This document shows, in pieces, positions 1 to 6,289 of a DNA stretch of 6,289 nucleotides. A program made the translations under genes and the position numbers. The notes beneath the pieces were generated by a model. It was given only the letters and a program-made list of their open reading frames with translations, searched no databases and was not told where the DNA came from. Source of the DNA: an uncultured Lachnospiraceae bacterium (GTDB taxonomy: Bacteria; Bacillota; Clostridia; Lachnospirales; Lachnospiraceae); contig CAMZDH010000035.1 of assembly GCA_947305345.1 (NCBI GenBank), positions 1 to 6,289 of the forward strand, written 5' to 3'. The first letter of the stretch is position 1. Each line of letters begins with the position of its first letter.

Positions 1-589
1 ACTCCTCGAGCCAGCTGATCGCCGCAAGGTCCAGATGGTTCGTCGGTTCGTCCATAAGTAAGATGTCCGGGTTTCCGAAAAGCGCGCGGGCAAGCAGGAC
101 CTTCACCTTTTCCGGACCGGTCAGAGCACCGACCAGCTGATAATGCTTGTCCTCCTCGATCCCGAGGCCGTTTAAGAGCGTCGCCGCGTCGGATTCCGCT
201 TCCCAGCCGTTCATCTCCGCGAATTCGGTCTCCAGAAGCGCCGCGCGCTCGCCGTCCTCGTTCGTAAAATCCGCCTTCGCGTAGATCGCGTCTTTCTCCC
301 GCATGACTTCAAAAAGCCGCGCGTTGCCCTGCATGACGGTGTCGAGCACCGGCTCGTCGTCGTATTTATTGTGGTCCTGTTCGAGGACGGAAAGCCGCTC
401 GCCGGGCGTGATCACGACGGTGCCGTTCGTCGGCTCCAGCTGCCCGGAAAGGATCCGTAAAAACGTCGATTTACCGGCGCCGTTCGCGCCGATGATGCCG
501 TAGCAGTTTCCCTCCGTGAACTTGATGTTCACGTCCTCAAACAATGCCTTCTTGCCGATGCGGAGCGTAATGCCGTTCGCGCTGATCAT
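1..589 (-). CDS. ABC-F family ATPase, YbiT-like (partial; C-terminal part lies beyond the left edge)
   Basis: The first 196 residues of a soluble ABC-F protein are visible. They hold the first ATP-binding cassette up to just after Walker B. ABC-F proteins lack membrane domains and carry two cassettes in one chain; characterised members bind the ribosomal E site and influence translation or antibiotic sensitivity. Visible motifs are Walker A GANGAGKS (residues 34-41), a signature stretch LTGPEKVKV (about 157-165) and Walker B ILLMDEP followed by TNHLD (176-187). The charged insertion between Walker A and the signature (about 95-130) matches the arm of YbiT-like proteins, as I recall them. The signature reads TGPE where the usual form is SGGE or TGSE. 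The ATG at 589-587 is preceded by GGAGAAGG about 2-3 nt upstream, a short spacing. It begins 15 nt after the yhaN-like stop, so it is probably the distal gene of the asnS operon. The family is about 520-540 residues long, so roughly a third is seen. ABC-F membership is near certain; the YbiT subtype is likely. Confidence 0.9.
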   Translation of the reverse strand, partial: MISANGITLRIGKKALFEDVNIKFTEGNCYGIIGANGAGKSTFLRILSGQLEPTNGTVVITPGERLSVLEQDHNKYDDEPVLDTVMQGNARLFEVMREKDAIYAKADFTNEDGERAALLETEFAEMNGWEAESDAATLLNGLGIEEDKHYQLVGALTGPEKVKVLLARALFGNPDILLMDEPTNHLDLAAISWLEE

Positions 590-604
590 GTCCTTCTCCC
601 GTGA

Positions 605-2272
605 TTAAATCTGCTGTTTTTCCCGCTGCTGGCAGGACATTAAAATGACCTGCCGTCCGGTCTTCCGGAGCGCGGAAAGCACCTGCTCCATCCGCTTCAG
701 ATCGAGGTTCGAGAAGACGTCGTCCAGGATCAGCGGCAGGCGCTTGTCGCGGTCCGCTTCCGAAAGCGCCGCCACGCGAAGCGCCAGTAAGACCGCGTGC
801 CGCGTGCCGGTCGAGAGCTGCGAAAACAGATAGCTTCCGTTCTCCATTTCGACCGTGCCGATGCCGTTCGCGACCTTGATCGCGCCGCGGTCCGCCTGCA
901 CGAACGCCCCGAAATTCTCGGTCGCCTCGCGGGTCAGAGGGGTGATGCCCTCCTCTTCATTGAGACTCCCGAGGCGGTCAAACGTCGCCACCGCGATGTC
1001 GATCGCCTTCAGTTCCTTCTGGAGCGCCCGGTCCTCTTCCTCTTTTACCGTTAAAATGCGGTTCTCTTCCGTCAGTTTTTCGCCGGCTTCCGAGAGCGCC
1101 TTCAATGCCTTTTCGTAGTTTTCTTCCGTCGCTTTCAGCGCTTCGATGTCGGAAAGCCGCCGCTCCTTTTCAGAGACCGCGTCATCCATTTCCGCCCTGT
1201 TTTCCAGATAATGCTTGTAGGCTTCGGCCGTCTTTTCGGCATTCTCCTGATATTTCGTGTGCTCCGCGAGCTCCTTTTCAGCCCGCCGCCGCTGTTTGTA
1301 GGTCAGGATCGTAAAGACGATGCCGAGCACCAGAACCACCAGTGAAACGCCGGCCGCGATCGCCGCGTACAAAAACCGCGCGTGATCTATACTGTAGATC
1401 CGGTAGCTGATGACAAAATAAGCAGTCCCGAAGGCTGCAAGAATGCCAAGCACGAGAAACAGCGTCCCGAGCGTATTCTTCTTGTTCGCAACGGCTTCGT
1501 GCTCCTTCTTGAACCGGAGATAGAGCGCGTTTGCGTCGTCGGCGTCCTGCTTCAGTTTCGCCTCCCGCTCCGCATTCTTCTTTTCGACGAGGGCTTCCTC
1601 TTCCTTCAATGCGGTCTCGCGCGCGGTCTTCGTCTCGCTCGTCGTCTTCAACTGATCCGTGATCCGCGCGAGCTCGCTCTGATTTTCCTCGAGCGCGTCC
1701 CGCACCCGAAGGACGTTCACATTCAGCTCGGGGTCCCGTTTCCCTTCGGTCACCTGCCGCTTTTCCAACAATACGTCCTTCGCCTTCCGGTATTCCTCCC
1801 GGACGGCCTTTTCCTGCGCCGCGGCGGCTTCCTTTTCGGCGGTCGGCCGGTATTTGAACCCGTCCTCCGCATAGGAATCCTGCGAAACGAAGCCGGTCGC
1901 CTCGAACGTCTCGCGGGAAACGCCGCCTAATATTTTATCAAGCAATGCCTGAGGGTCCTCTGCCGGCACGTCGCCTTCGAAGACCGCGAGCGTCTGCTTC
2001 CCGGCGCTGAATTCCCGCCGGATGACGTACGCCCCGTCCGCGTCGACGAGCGACATGCTGCCGCCGAAGGCGCCGGCGTACTCCCGCGGGAAGAAATGCC
2101 GGTATTCTTCATCCGTTTCCTTGAGCCCGTAGAGCATGGCCTTGATGAAGGACGCGATCGTCGTCTTTCCGGTCTCGTTGTCGCCGGTGATCACGTTGGT
2201 GCCCGGCCTAAGCTCGATCCGCCGGTCCTTCATTTTGCCGTAATGCGCGATGTTCAATTCCGTGATGATCAT
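605..2272 (-). CDS. YhaN-like SMC/Rad50-type AAA ATPase with two central membrane helices
   Basis: This 555-residue protein is a split ABC-type ATPase of the RecF/SMC/Rad50 kind, closest by recall to Bacillus YhaN and its Clostridia relatives. Walker A GDNETGKT is at residues 30-37, a Q-loop-like FVSQDSY at 128-134, a signature LSTGT at 486-490, Walker B LILDD at 514-518 and the D-loop SNLD at 521-524. Charged, Ala/Glu/Lys-rich coiled-coil arms lie at about 145-262 and 326-430. Where SMC proteins have a hinge or zinc hook there are two hydrophobic helices (about 268-290 and 299-323), so the coiled coil should be anchored in the membrane with both heads in the cytoplasm. The H-loop region reads LMSCQQRE with no histidine, which I believe is usual for this family. 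YhaN homologues normally act with the metallophosphoesterase YhaO in a putative DNA-repair nuclease complex like SbcC/SbcD. Here the ATG overlaps the stop of the preceding short ORF as ATGA. The GGAGGGAAAGGAC purine tract upstream serves as ribosome binding site. The ATPase looks complete; its substrate is unknown. Confidence 0.85.
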   Translation of the reverse strand: MIITELNIAHYGKMKDRRIELRPGTNVITGDNETGKTTIASFIKAMLYGLKETDEEYRHFFPREYAGAFGGSMSLVDADGAYVIRREFSAGKQTLAVFEGDVPAEDPQALLDKILGGVSRETFEATGFVSQDSYAEDGFKYRPTAEKEAAAAQEKAVREEYRKAKDVLLEKRQVTEGKRDPELNVNVLRVRDALEENQSELARITDQLKTTSETKTARETALKEEEALVEKKNAEREAKLKQDADDANALYLRFKKEHEAVANKKNTLGTLFLVLGILAAFGTAYFVISYRIYSIDHARFLYAAIAAGVSLVVLVLGIVFTILTYKQRRRAEKELAEHTKYQENAEKTAEAYKHYLENRAEMDDAVSEKERRLSDIEALKATEENYEKALKALSEAGEKLTEENRILTVKEEEDRALQKELKAIDIAVATFDRLGSLNEEEGITPLTREATENFGAFVQADRGAIKVANGIGTVEMENGSYLFSQLSTGTRHAVLLALRVAALSEADRDKRLPLILDDVFSNLDLKRMEQVLSALRKTGRQVILMSCQQREKQQI

Positions 2273-2460
2273 GGATGAATGTCCTTTCCCTCCGCCATCC
2301 GGAGTGCTTCCAGACCGTATTGCAGGGCCATCTCGGAGAATTCCCCCGTCCGCCCCGCCATATCCTCCTCAAACCGCTTCGCGGCATCGTCCGCCGGCTT
2401 CGGGCATTTTGCCGAAGGGCTTCCGTTTGCCTCTTGGACAGCGTTTTCTGCAGGATCCAT
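2269..2460 (-). CDS. 63-codon ORF resembling the C-terminal tail of a YhaO/SbcD-like nuclease (probable remnant)
   Basis: The ORF encodes a soluble 63-residue protein. It has an intact reading frame, an ATG at 2460-2458 and a good AAGGAG site 8 nt upstream, and it fills the gap between asnS and the yhaN-like gene exactly. The first 25 or so residues are Pro/Ala/Ser-rich and match nothing I recognise. The last half, from about residue 29 to 58 and including MALQYGLEAL (44-53), resembles the extreme C-terminus of YhaO-like DNA-repair metallophosphoesterases of Clostridia, which by recall end in forms like ALYYGLEALL. Those proteins are about 350-400 residues and carry DxH, GD, GNH and GH metal-binding motifs, none of which is present here. 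The position directly before yhaN, with an ATGA overlap, is where yhaO would sit. I infer a nuclease gene reduced by internal deletion to a short translated stub, perhaps kept for translational coupling. It could instead be a genuine small protein or an assembly deletion. Its reality as a translated ORF is likely; its origin is inference. Confidence 0.6.
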   Translation of the reverse strand: MDPAENAVQEANGSPSAKCPKPADDAAKRFEEDMAGRTGEFSEMALQYGLEALRMAEGKDIHP

Positions 2461-2468
2461 GCCGCTTA

Positions 2469-2472
2469 CTCC

Positions 2473-2474
<2 letters not shown>
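2469..2474 (-). promoter_or_regulatory. Ribosome binding site of the 63-codon ORF, overlapping the asnS stop codon
   Basis: AAGGAG lies 8 nt before the ATG at 2460. Its first bases are part of the asnS TAA stop codon (2475-2473), so ribosomes finishing asnS can restart directly. This site is the main evidence that the short ORF is translated from this ATG. Confidence 0.7.
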
Positions 2475-3864
<1,390 letters not shown>

Positions 3865-3887
3865 GATGGTATAAACCCCCACTTTTT

Positions 3888-3903
3888 ATAGAGTACTCTC
3901 TAT
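3888..3903. promoter_or_regulatory. Palindrome at the asnS transcription start (possible operator)
   Basis: ATAGAG and CTCTAT face each other across TACT. The core AGAGTACTCT (3890-3899) is a perfect 10-bp palindrome. It lies just downstream of the predicted asnS -10 box and covers the expected start point near 3895. It is embedded in an 8-bp direct repeat, TTTTATAG, at 3884-3891 and 3903-3910. A repressor bound here would block asnS initiation without touching the plsC promoter. The symmetry is visible; a protein binding it is inference, and AT-rich promoter DNA can show such symmetry by chance. Confidence 0.35.
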
Positions 3904-3930
3904 TTTATAGCAAAATCGCAGATTTGGCAA
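3902..3930 (-). promoter_or_regulatory. asnS operon promoter, sigma-A type
   Basis: On the minus strand, TTGCCA (3930-3925) is followed after 17 bp by TAAAAT (3907-3902). An overlapping reading is an extended -10, TGCTATAAA, at 3912-3904. Transcription would start near 3895, about 30 nt before the asnS ATG. No other promoter is evident before the downstream genes, so this one probably drives the whole cluster. It runs back to back with the plsC promoter, with the two -35 boxes 5 bp apart. Confidence 0.7.
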
Positions 3931-3935
3931 GGGAT

Positions 3936-3964
3936 TTGACATCCTTCCGGGCCGCGATTATAAT
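3936..3964 (+). promoter_or_regulatory. plsC promoter, exact sigma-A consensus
   Basis: TTGACA at 3936-3941 and TATAAT at 3959-3964 are separated by exactly 17 bp, a full match to the housekeeping consensus in both boxes and spacing. Transcription should start near 3971, about 23 nt before the chosen plsC ATG. The spacer is GC-rich, unlike the AT-rich boxes. Confidence 0.88.
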
Positions 3965-3983
3965 ATTATGGAATGATATCTAT

Positions 3984-3988
3984 GGAGG
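3984..3988 (+). promoter_or_regulatory. plsC ribosome binding site (decides the start)
   Basis: GGAGG lies 5 nt before the ATG at 3994. The in-frame ATGs at 3973 and 3982 have no ribosome binding site, and the first is only about 2 nt from the predicted transcription start, so 3994 is preferred. Confidence 0.75.
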
Positions 3989-3993
3989 GCGTC

Positions 3994-4758
3994 ATGCCGA
4001 GGACCATCGTTGCGATTCTCTTTCTGATCCTGCTTTTTGTCACCAGTCCGGTCTTCTGGCTGGTCTTTCTGATCCTGCGCATTTTCGGAAAACCGGTCTC
4101 GGACCGCGCGGCGGTCGCCTGCGTCCGCTTTTTCTGCCGGATCATGAAGGTGATCTGCGGCACGAAGCTGACCGTGAAGGGTACGGAAAACATTCCGAAA
4201 AACGAAGCCGTCGTCTTTGCGATGAATCACCGCGGCATTTTCGACATCGTCCTCTCCTACCCGTACACGAAGGGGCGCACGGGCTTCATCGCCAAGCAGG
4301 AACTGAAGAAAGTGCCGATCTTCTCGACGTGGCTCTGGTTCGCGAACTGCCTTTTCTTAAACCGGAAGAACATCCGCGAAGGCTATCAAACCATCCTGAA
4401 AGGCATTGAAAAGGTCAAATCCGGCATCAGCATGTGCATTTTCCCGGAGGGCACCAGAAACAGGGACAAGGAGCATCTGACGACGCTCCTCCCTTTCCAC
4501 GACGCCTCCTTCAAGCTTGCGACGCGTTCCGATGCGCGGGTCATCCCGGTCGCGTTTTACAACACCTCGGAATGCTTTGAAAACCACAAGCCGGTCTTAA
4601 AGAGCTGCCCGGTCTACATCACCTTCGGCGAGCCGGTCCGGATCTCGGACCTCCCGGAAGAAAACCAGAAATTCATCGGAAAATACATGCAGGGCGTCAT
4701 CCAGAAAATGCTGGACGAGCAGGCCGAAGCCGCCGCTGCCGACGGCGTGAAACTGTAA
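3994..4758 (+). CDS. plsC: 1-acyl-sn-glycerol-3-phosphate acyltransferase (PlsC family)
   Basis: This membrane-associated LPLAT-family acyltransferase of 254 residues most likely converts lysophosphatidic acid to phosphatidic acid, the second acylation of phospholipid synthesis. A strongly hydrophobic N-terminal segment (about residues 5-31) anchors it in the cytoplasmic membrane. The four family blocks are present. Block I is NHRGIFD (78-84), the catalytic NHx4D. Block II is around FLNRKN (121-126), with Arg124. Block III is FPEGTRNRD (150-158), for glycerol-phosphate binding. Block IV is VIPVAFYN (183-190). The length is normal for bacterial PlsC. The start at 3994 is set by GGAGG; a longer reading from 3973 would add seven residues. 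The gene is alone on the plus strand, transcribed from a consensus promoter and closed by a strong terminator, so it is probably monocistronic and constitutive. The exact acyl acceptor cannot be read from sequence; some relatives acylate other lysophospholipids. Confidence 0.93.
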   Translation: MPRTIVAILFLILLFVTSPVFWLVFLILRIFGKPVSDRAAVACVRFFCRIMKVICGTKLTVKGTENIPKNEAVVFAMNHRGIFDIVLSYPYTKGRTGFIAKQELKKVPIFSTWLWFANCLFLNRKNIREGYQTILKGIEKVKSGISMCIFPEGTRNRDKEHLTTLLPFHDASFKLATRSDARVIPVAFYNTSECFENHKPVLKSCPVYITFGEPVRISDLPEENQKFIGKYMQGVIQKMLDEQAEAAAADGVKL

Positions 4759-4790
4759 GCGGCGGAGCTCCCTTGGGATGTCCCCGCCGC
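4759..4790 (+). other. GC-rich stem directly after the plsC stop codon
   Basis: GCGGCGG (4759-4765) can pair with CCGCCGC (4784-4790) around an 18-nt loop that itself contains the palindrome TCCCTTGGGA (4770-4779). No T-run follows, so it is not a classical terminator. It may protect the mRNA 3' end or be chance in GC-rich DNA. Confidence 0.3.
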
Positions 4791-4831
4791 CAAAATGCCG
4801 GTTAACGTGCTTTGTTTGATATGAAACGCTT

Positions 4832-4873
4832 AATGATATCCGTCTGTTCCTGACGGATATCATTTTGTTTCTT
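4832..4873 (+). terminator. Intrinsic terminator of plsC, overlapping the 3' end of the convergent lipoprotein gene
   Basis: A perfect 13-bp stem (4832-4844 pairing with 4852-4864) with a 7-nt loop is followed by TTTTGTTTCTT ending at 4873. The T-rich side is on the plus strand, so it stops plsC transcription. The stop codon of the minus-strand lipoprotein gene (4862-4860) lies within the right arm. In the minus direction the same stem is followed by only scattered Ts, so termination there would be weaker. Confidence 0.85.
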
Positions 4874-5729
4874 CACCCTTCACGATCGATATGATCTCTT
4901 CTTCCACCGGCTTGACGGCCGTTTCTGTCGCGACCCGGTAAGCGCCCGCTCCGACCACGCCGATAATGTATTCTTCTCCCGCTTTCACGCTTCCCTTGAT
5001 GCACGCAACGGAGATCAGCCCGTCTTCGCGGAAGGAAGAAAGTGGGGCGCCCCGGTACTGCTCAATGCATTGACAATAGGCGATCTCTGAGTCAATACCG
5101 TCCATGACCTCCACGACCTTCAGCCGGGCAATGCAGTCCGATTCCCCGAGAAATTCCGACATTTCGTCCGGATACGTTTTCTTTGGTTCGGGCGCTTCAT
5201 GCGGGGCAGAGGCATATAACATTGCCGCGTATTCCGTTATGGAAAGCCCGTCCGGAACCGCGACTTCGCCGTCAAGGTAGCGGTAGCGTGCGTCCGTCAG
5301 ATTGATGCTCATGCCAAATGCCGACGGCATGACGATCGGCGTGAACATCTGCGTTCCTCTTGTGAGCGGAATGAGATACCGCTTCCCCACCTCGTATTCG
5401 TCCGTTCCGATCGACCCGAATCCGTCGATGTCCGCGCGCGGAATGCAGAACCAGACCTGCTTTTCCGTGTAAGTTCCGCCGAGCACCTCCTCTACGTCCA
5501 AGATATACTTTGTATATCCTTCAGCGGGGGTCTTTGTTTCTACGCCGGTGCACTTTGCTGTCAAAAGCAGATCACATTCTTTTACTGCTTCTTCAAATGG
5601 ATATGGCTCTACCCGCACTTCCATCACGGTGGGGCCGTAATCGATCTTCGCGCCAGCCCGTCTGCACCCGAAGAGGGTAAAAACGCCGGCAATCATGAGT
5701 ATCAATAATCCGATTCCGATTCTTTTCAT
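4860..5729 (-). CDS. Predicted lipoprotein of unknown function with two similar domains
   Basis: I do not recognise a named family. The 289-residue protein starts with a lipoprotein signal: MKRIG, a hydrophobic stretch (6-20) and a lipobox LFGC with the lipidated Cys at 22. Phe just before the Gly is a less usual lipobox residue. The mature part should sit on the outer face of the membrane. It contains two related segments, about 46-122 and 190-258. Each begins with an acidic-Asp-hydrophobic strand (ECDLLLTAK; ESDCIARLK), continues with a strand ending in a Gly turn (ILDVEEVLGG; CQCIEQYRGA), and closes with GKRYLIPL or GEEYIIGV. This is the pattern of small beta-barrel (OB/NTR-like) extracytoplasmic domains; the fold is inference. 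A Pro-rich linker (about 176-187) separates them. The ATG at 5729 follows an excellent AGAAGGAGGT site by 6 nt. It converges on plsC, and no clear promoter is seen in the roughly 60 nt after the upstream terminator. Its base composition looks less GC-rich than that of its neighbours, hinting at an accessory gene. Confidence 0.8.
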   Translation of the reverse strand: MKRIGIGLLILMIAGVFTLFGCRRAGAKIDYGPTVMEVRVEPYPFEEAVKECDLLLTAKCTGVETKTPAEGYTKYILDVEEVLGGTYTEKQVWFCIPRADIDGFGSIGTDEYEVGKRYLIPLTRGTQMFTPIVMPSAFGMSINLTDARYRYLDGEVAVPDGLSITEYAAMLYASAPHEAPEPKKTYPDEMSEFLGESDCIARLKVVEVMDGIDSEIAYCQCIEQYRGAPLSSFREDGLISVACIKGSVKAGEEYIIGVVGAGAYRVATETAVKPVEEEIISIVKGEETK

Positions 5730-5735
5730 TTTTTA

Positions 5736-5745
5736 ACCTCCTTCT
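5736..5745 (-). promoter_or_regulatory. Near-ideal ribosome binding site of the lipoprotein gene
   Basis: AGAAGGAGGT is an almost complete complement of the 16S rRNA 3' end, 6 nt before the ATG at 5729. It fixes the start and implies efficient translation. Confidence 0.85.
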
Positions 5746-5792
5746 CACAGTGTCAATGCCGCTCAGGACGCCCTGAACCGGCGATCCGCATT
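5746..5792 (-). other. Short leader between the TPM-gene terminator and the lipoprotein gene
   Basis: This is the only place for a dedicated lipoprotein promoter after the terminator. A TTGACA occurs on the minus strand at 5756-5751, but a -10 box 17 bp later would fall on the start codon, so it cannot serve this start. A 5-bp inverted repeat, TCAGG/CCTGA, lies at 5763-5776. I see no convincing promoter; expression may rely on read-through of the terminator. Confidence 0.3.
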
Positions 5793-5823
5793 AAAAAAAG
5801 GCGCCCGAAGTTTATCGGGCGCC
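5793..5823 (-). terminator. Intrinsic terminator of the TPM-domain gene
   Basis: Read on the minus strand, GGCGCCCGA (5823-5815) pairs perfectly with TCGGGCGCC (5808-5800) around a 6-nt loop and is followed at once by seven Ts (5799-5793). It lies 9 nt after the stop codon of the gene at 5833. This is a textbook strong terminator with a 9-bp GC-rich stem. Confidence 0.92.
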
Positions 5824-5832
5824 CGGCGTTGT

Positions 5833-6289
5833 TTAGAACGTGTTGCTTCCTCCGTGGGTCGTGTCGTCGATCTGGTGGTCTTCGTTCGAGGACGAGGAAG
5901 AAATGTTTTTCCGTGAGATCTGTGTGCCCTGCAGGACGTCGTTCCGGTCGAGGACGTTGATGCGGCCGTCCTTCAGGTATTCGCGCTTCTTCGTCTTATT
6001 CTGCGCCTTATGGGTGCCGACCGCGATGCCGCTCGCCGCGCCGCCGAGGCCGAGCGCCGCGATGAGCTTCATCCAGATCGACTGGAAGAAGCCGGGCTTC
6101 ATGTCGGATTCGACCTCGTCTAAGAATACTTTCGCGGCCTCCGCGTACTGCGCGTCCCGGAGTTTTGTCCGAAGTTCGGAATTGTCGGCAAGCATCGCGT
6201 TAACAGCCTTTGAGGATAGCTTCTGGCTCCCGTCATCCGCGCGTTCAAGCACCGCGTAAGTGCGGGCTTCCGCGTTCGTGTTGACGTAC
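5833..6289 (-). CDS. C-terminal part of a TPM-domain membrane protein (partial; start beyond the right edge)
   Basis: The frame is open to the right edge, so the 151 residues seen are the end of a longer protein. A GTG at 6252 is internal rather than a start: it has no ribosome binding site. The part before the membrane helix, with SELRTKLRDAQYAEAAKVFLDEVESDM at about 37-63, resembles the end of a TPM domain (often LKDGDYxxAFxxFL). One hydrophobic helix follows (about 69-92), then a basic stretch KTKKREYL, then a tail with RKNISSSSSNEDH and a final THGGSNTF. By recall, Clostridia TPM proteins have exactly this order: signal peptide, external TPM domain, single helix, an NYVKxGSxNL-like segment with a DxFL motif, and a Ser/Gly tail ending HGGxxxxF. 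TPM domains occur in proteins of unclear role, proposed to be phosphatases or to help membrane-protein assembly. The assignment rests on the C-terminal architecture only. Confidence 0.65.
   Translation of the reverse strand, partial: YVNTNAEARTYAVLERADDGSQKLSSKAVNAMLADNSELRTKLRDAQYAEAAKVFLDEVESDMKPGFFQSIWMKLIAALGLGGAASGIAVGTHKAQNKTKKREYLKDGRINVLDRNDVLQGTQISRKNISSSSSNEDHQIDDTTHGGSNTF

Noticed and set aside
1382..1930. Plus-strand 182-codon open frame opposite the yhaN-like gene
   Set aside because: It has an Arg/Leu-rich sequence with no recognisable domain and is fully explained by the coiled-coil ATPase on the other strand.
3865..3882. Longer asnS start at the GTG at 3882
   Set aside because: It has no ribosome binding site, lies almost at the predicted transcription start, and would add six residues not expected in the family.
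5751..5756. TTGACA as a -35 box for the lipoprotein gene
   Set aside because: A -10 box at the right spacing would fall on the start codon, leaving no leader.
6250..6252. GTG at 6252 as the start of a 139-residue protein
   Set aside because: The frame stays open to the edge, there is no ribosome binding site, and the resemblance to a TPM domain continues upstream.
5840..6259. Plus-strand 139-codon open frame opposite the TPM-domain gene
   Set aside because: The minus frame has a membrane helix, a family-like tail and a terminator 9 nt after its stop; the plus frame has none of these.

Overview
The window looks like chromosomal DNA from a GC-rich member of the Firmicutes, most likely a Clostridia/Lachnospiraceae-type bacterium. 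The reasons are strong AAGGAGG-type ribosome binding sites, consensus sigma-A promoters, a YhaN-type SMC-like ATPase with a membrane hinge, a YbiT-like ABC-F protein and a TPM-domain protein with the Ser/Gly-rich tail I recall from that group. This placement is by recall and not by a search. No mobile element, CRISPR array, tRNA or rRNA is visible, and no stretch over 300 bases lacks a gene.

Layout. Positions 1-3864, minus strand, form a tight apparent operon read from right to left: asnS (asparaginyl-tRNA synthetase), a 63-codon ORF that resembles only the C-terminal tail of a YhaO/SbcD-like nuclease, a yhaN-like ATPase, and an ABC-F ATPase that runs off the left edge. Gaps are 12 nt, a 4-nt ATGA overlap, and 15 nt. 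Positions 3865-3993 hold two back-to-back divergent promoters, one for asnS and one (an exact TTGACA/17/TATAAT consensus) for plsC. plsC (1-acylglycerol-3-phosphate acyltransferase) is the only plus-strand gene, at 3994-4758, and ends at a strong intrinsic terminator (4832-4873). Converging on that terminator from the right is a minus-strand gene for a predicted lipoprotein of unknown function with two similar halves (4860-5729). Its stop codon lies inside the terminator stem. Further right, past a strong minus-strand terminator (5793-5823), is the C-terminal part of a TPM-domain membrane protein that enters from beyond the right edge.

Function. Most of the window is housekeeping: tRNA charging, phospholipid synthesis, and an ABC-F protein expected to act on ribosomes. 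The unusual part is the DNA-repair-like pair inside the asnS operon. The ATPase is intact and carries two membrane helices in the middle of its coiled coil, but its expected nuclease partner appears reduced to a short translated stub that still has a good ribosome binding site and the overlap with yhaN. The duplicated-domain lipoprotein is the other gene I cannot assign. I see no convincing new multi-gene system here.
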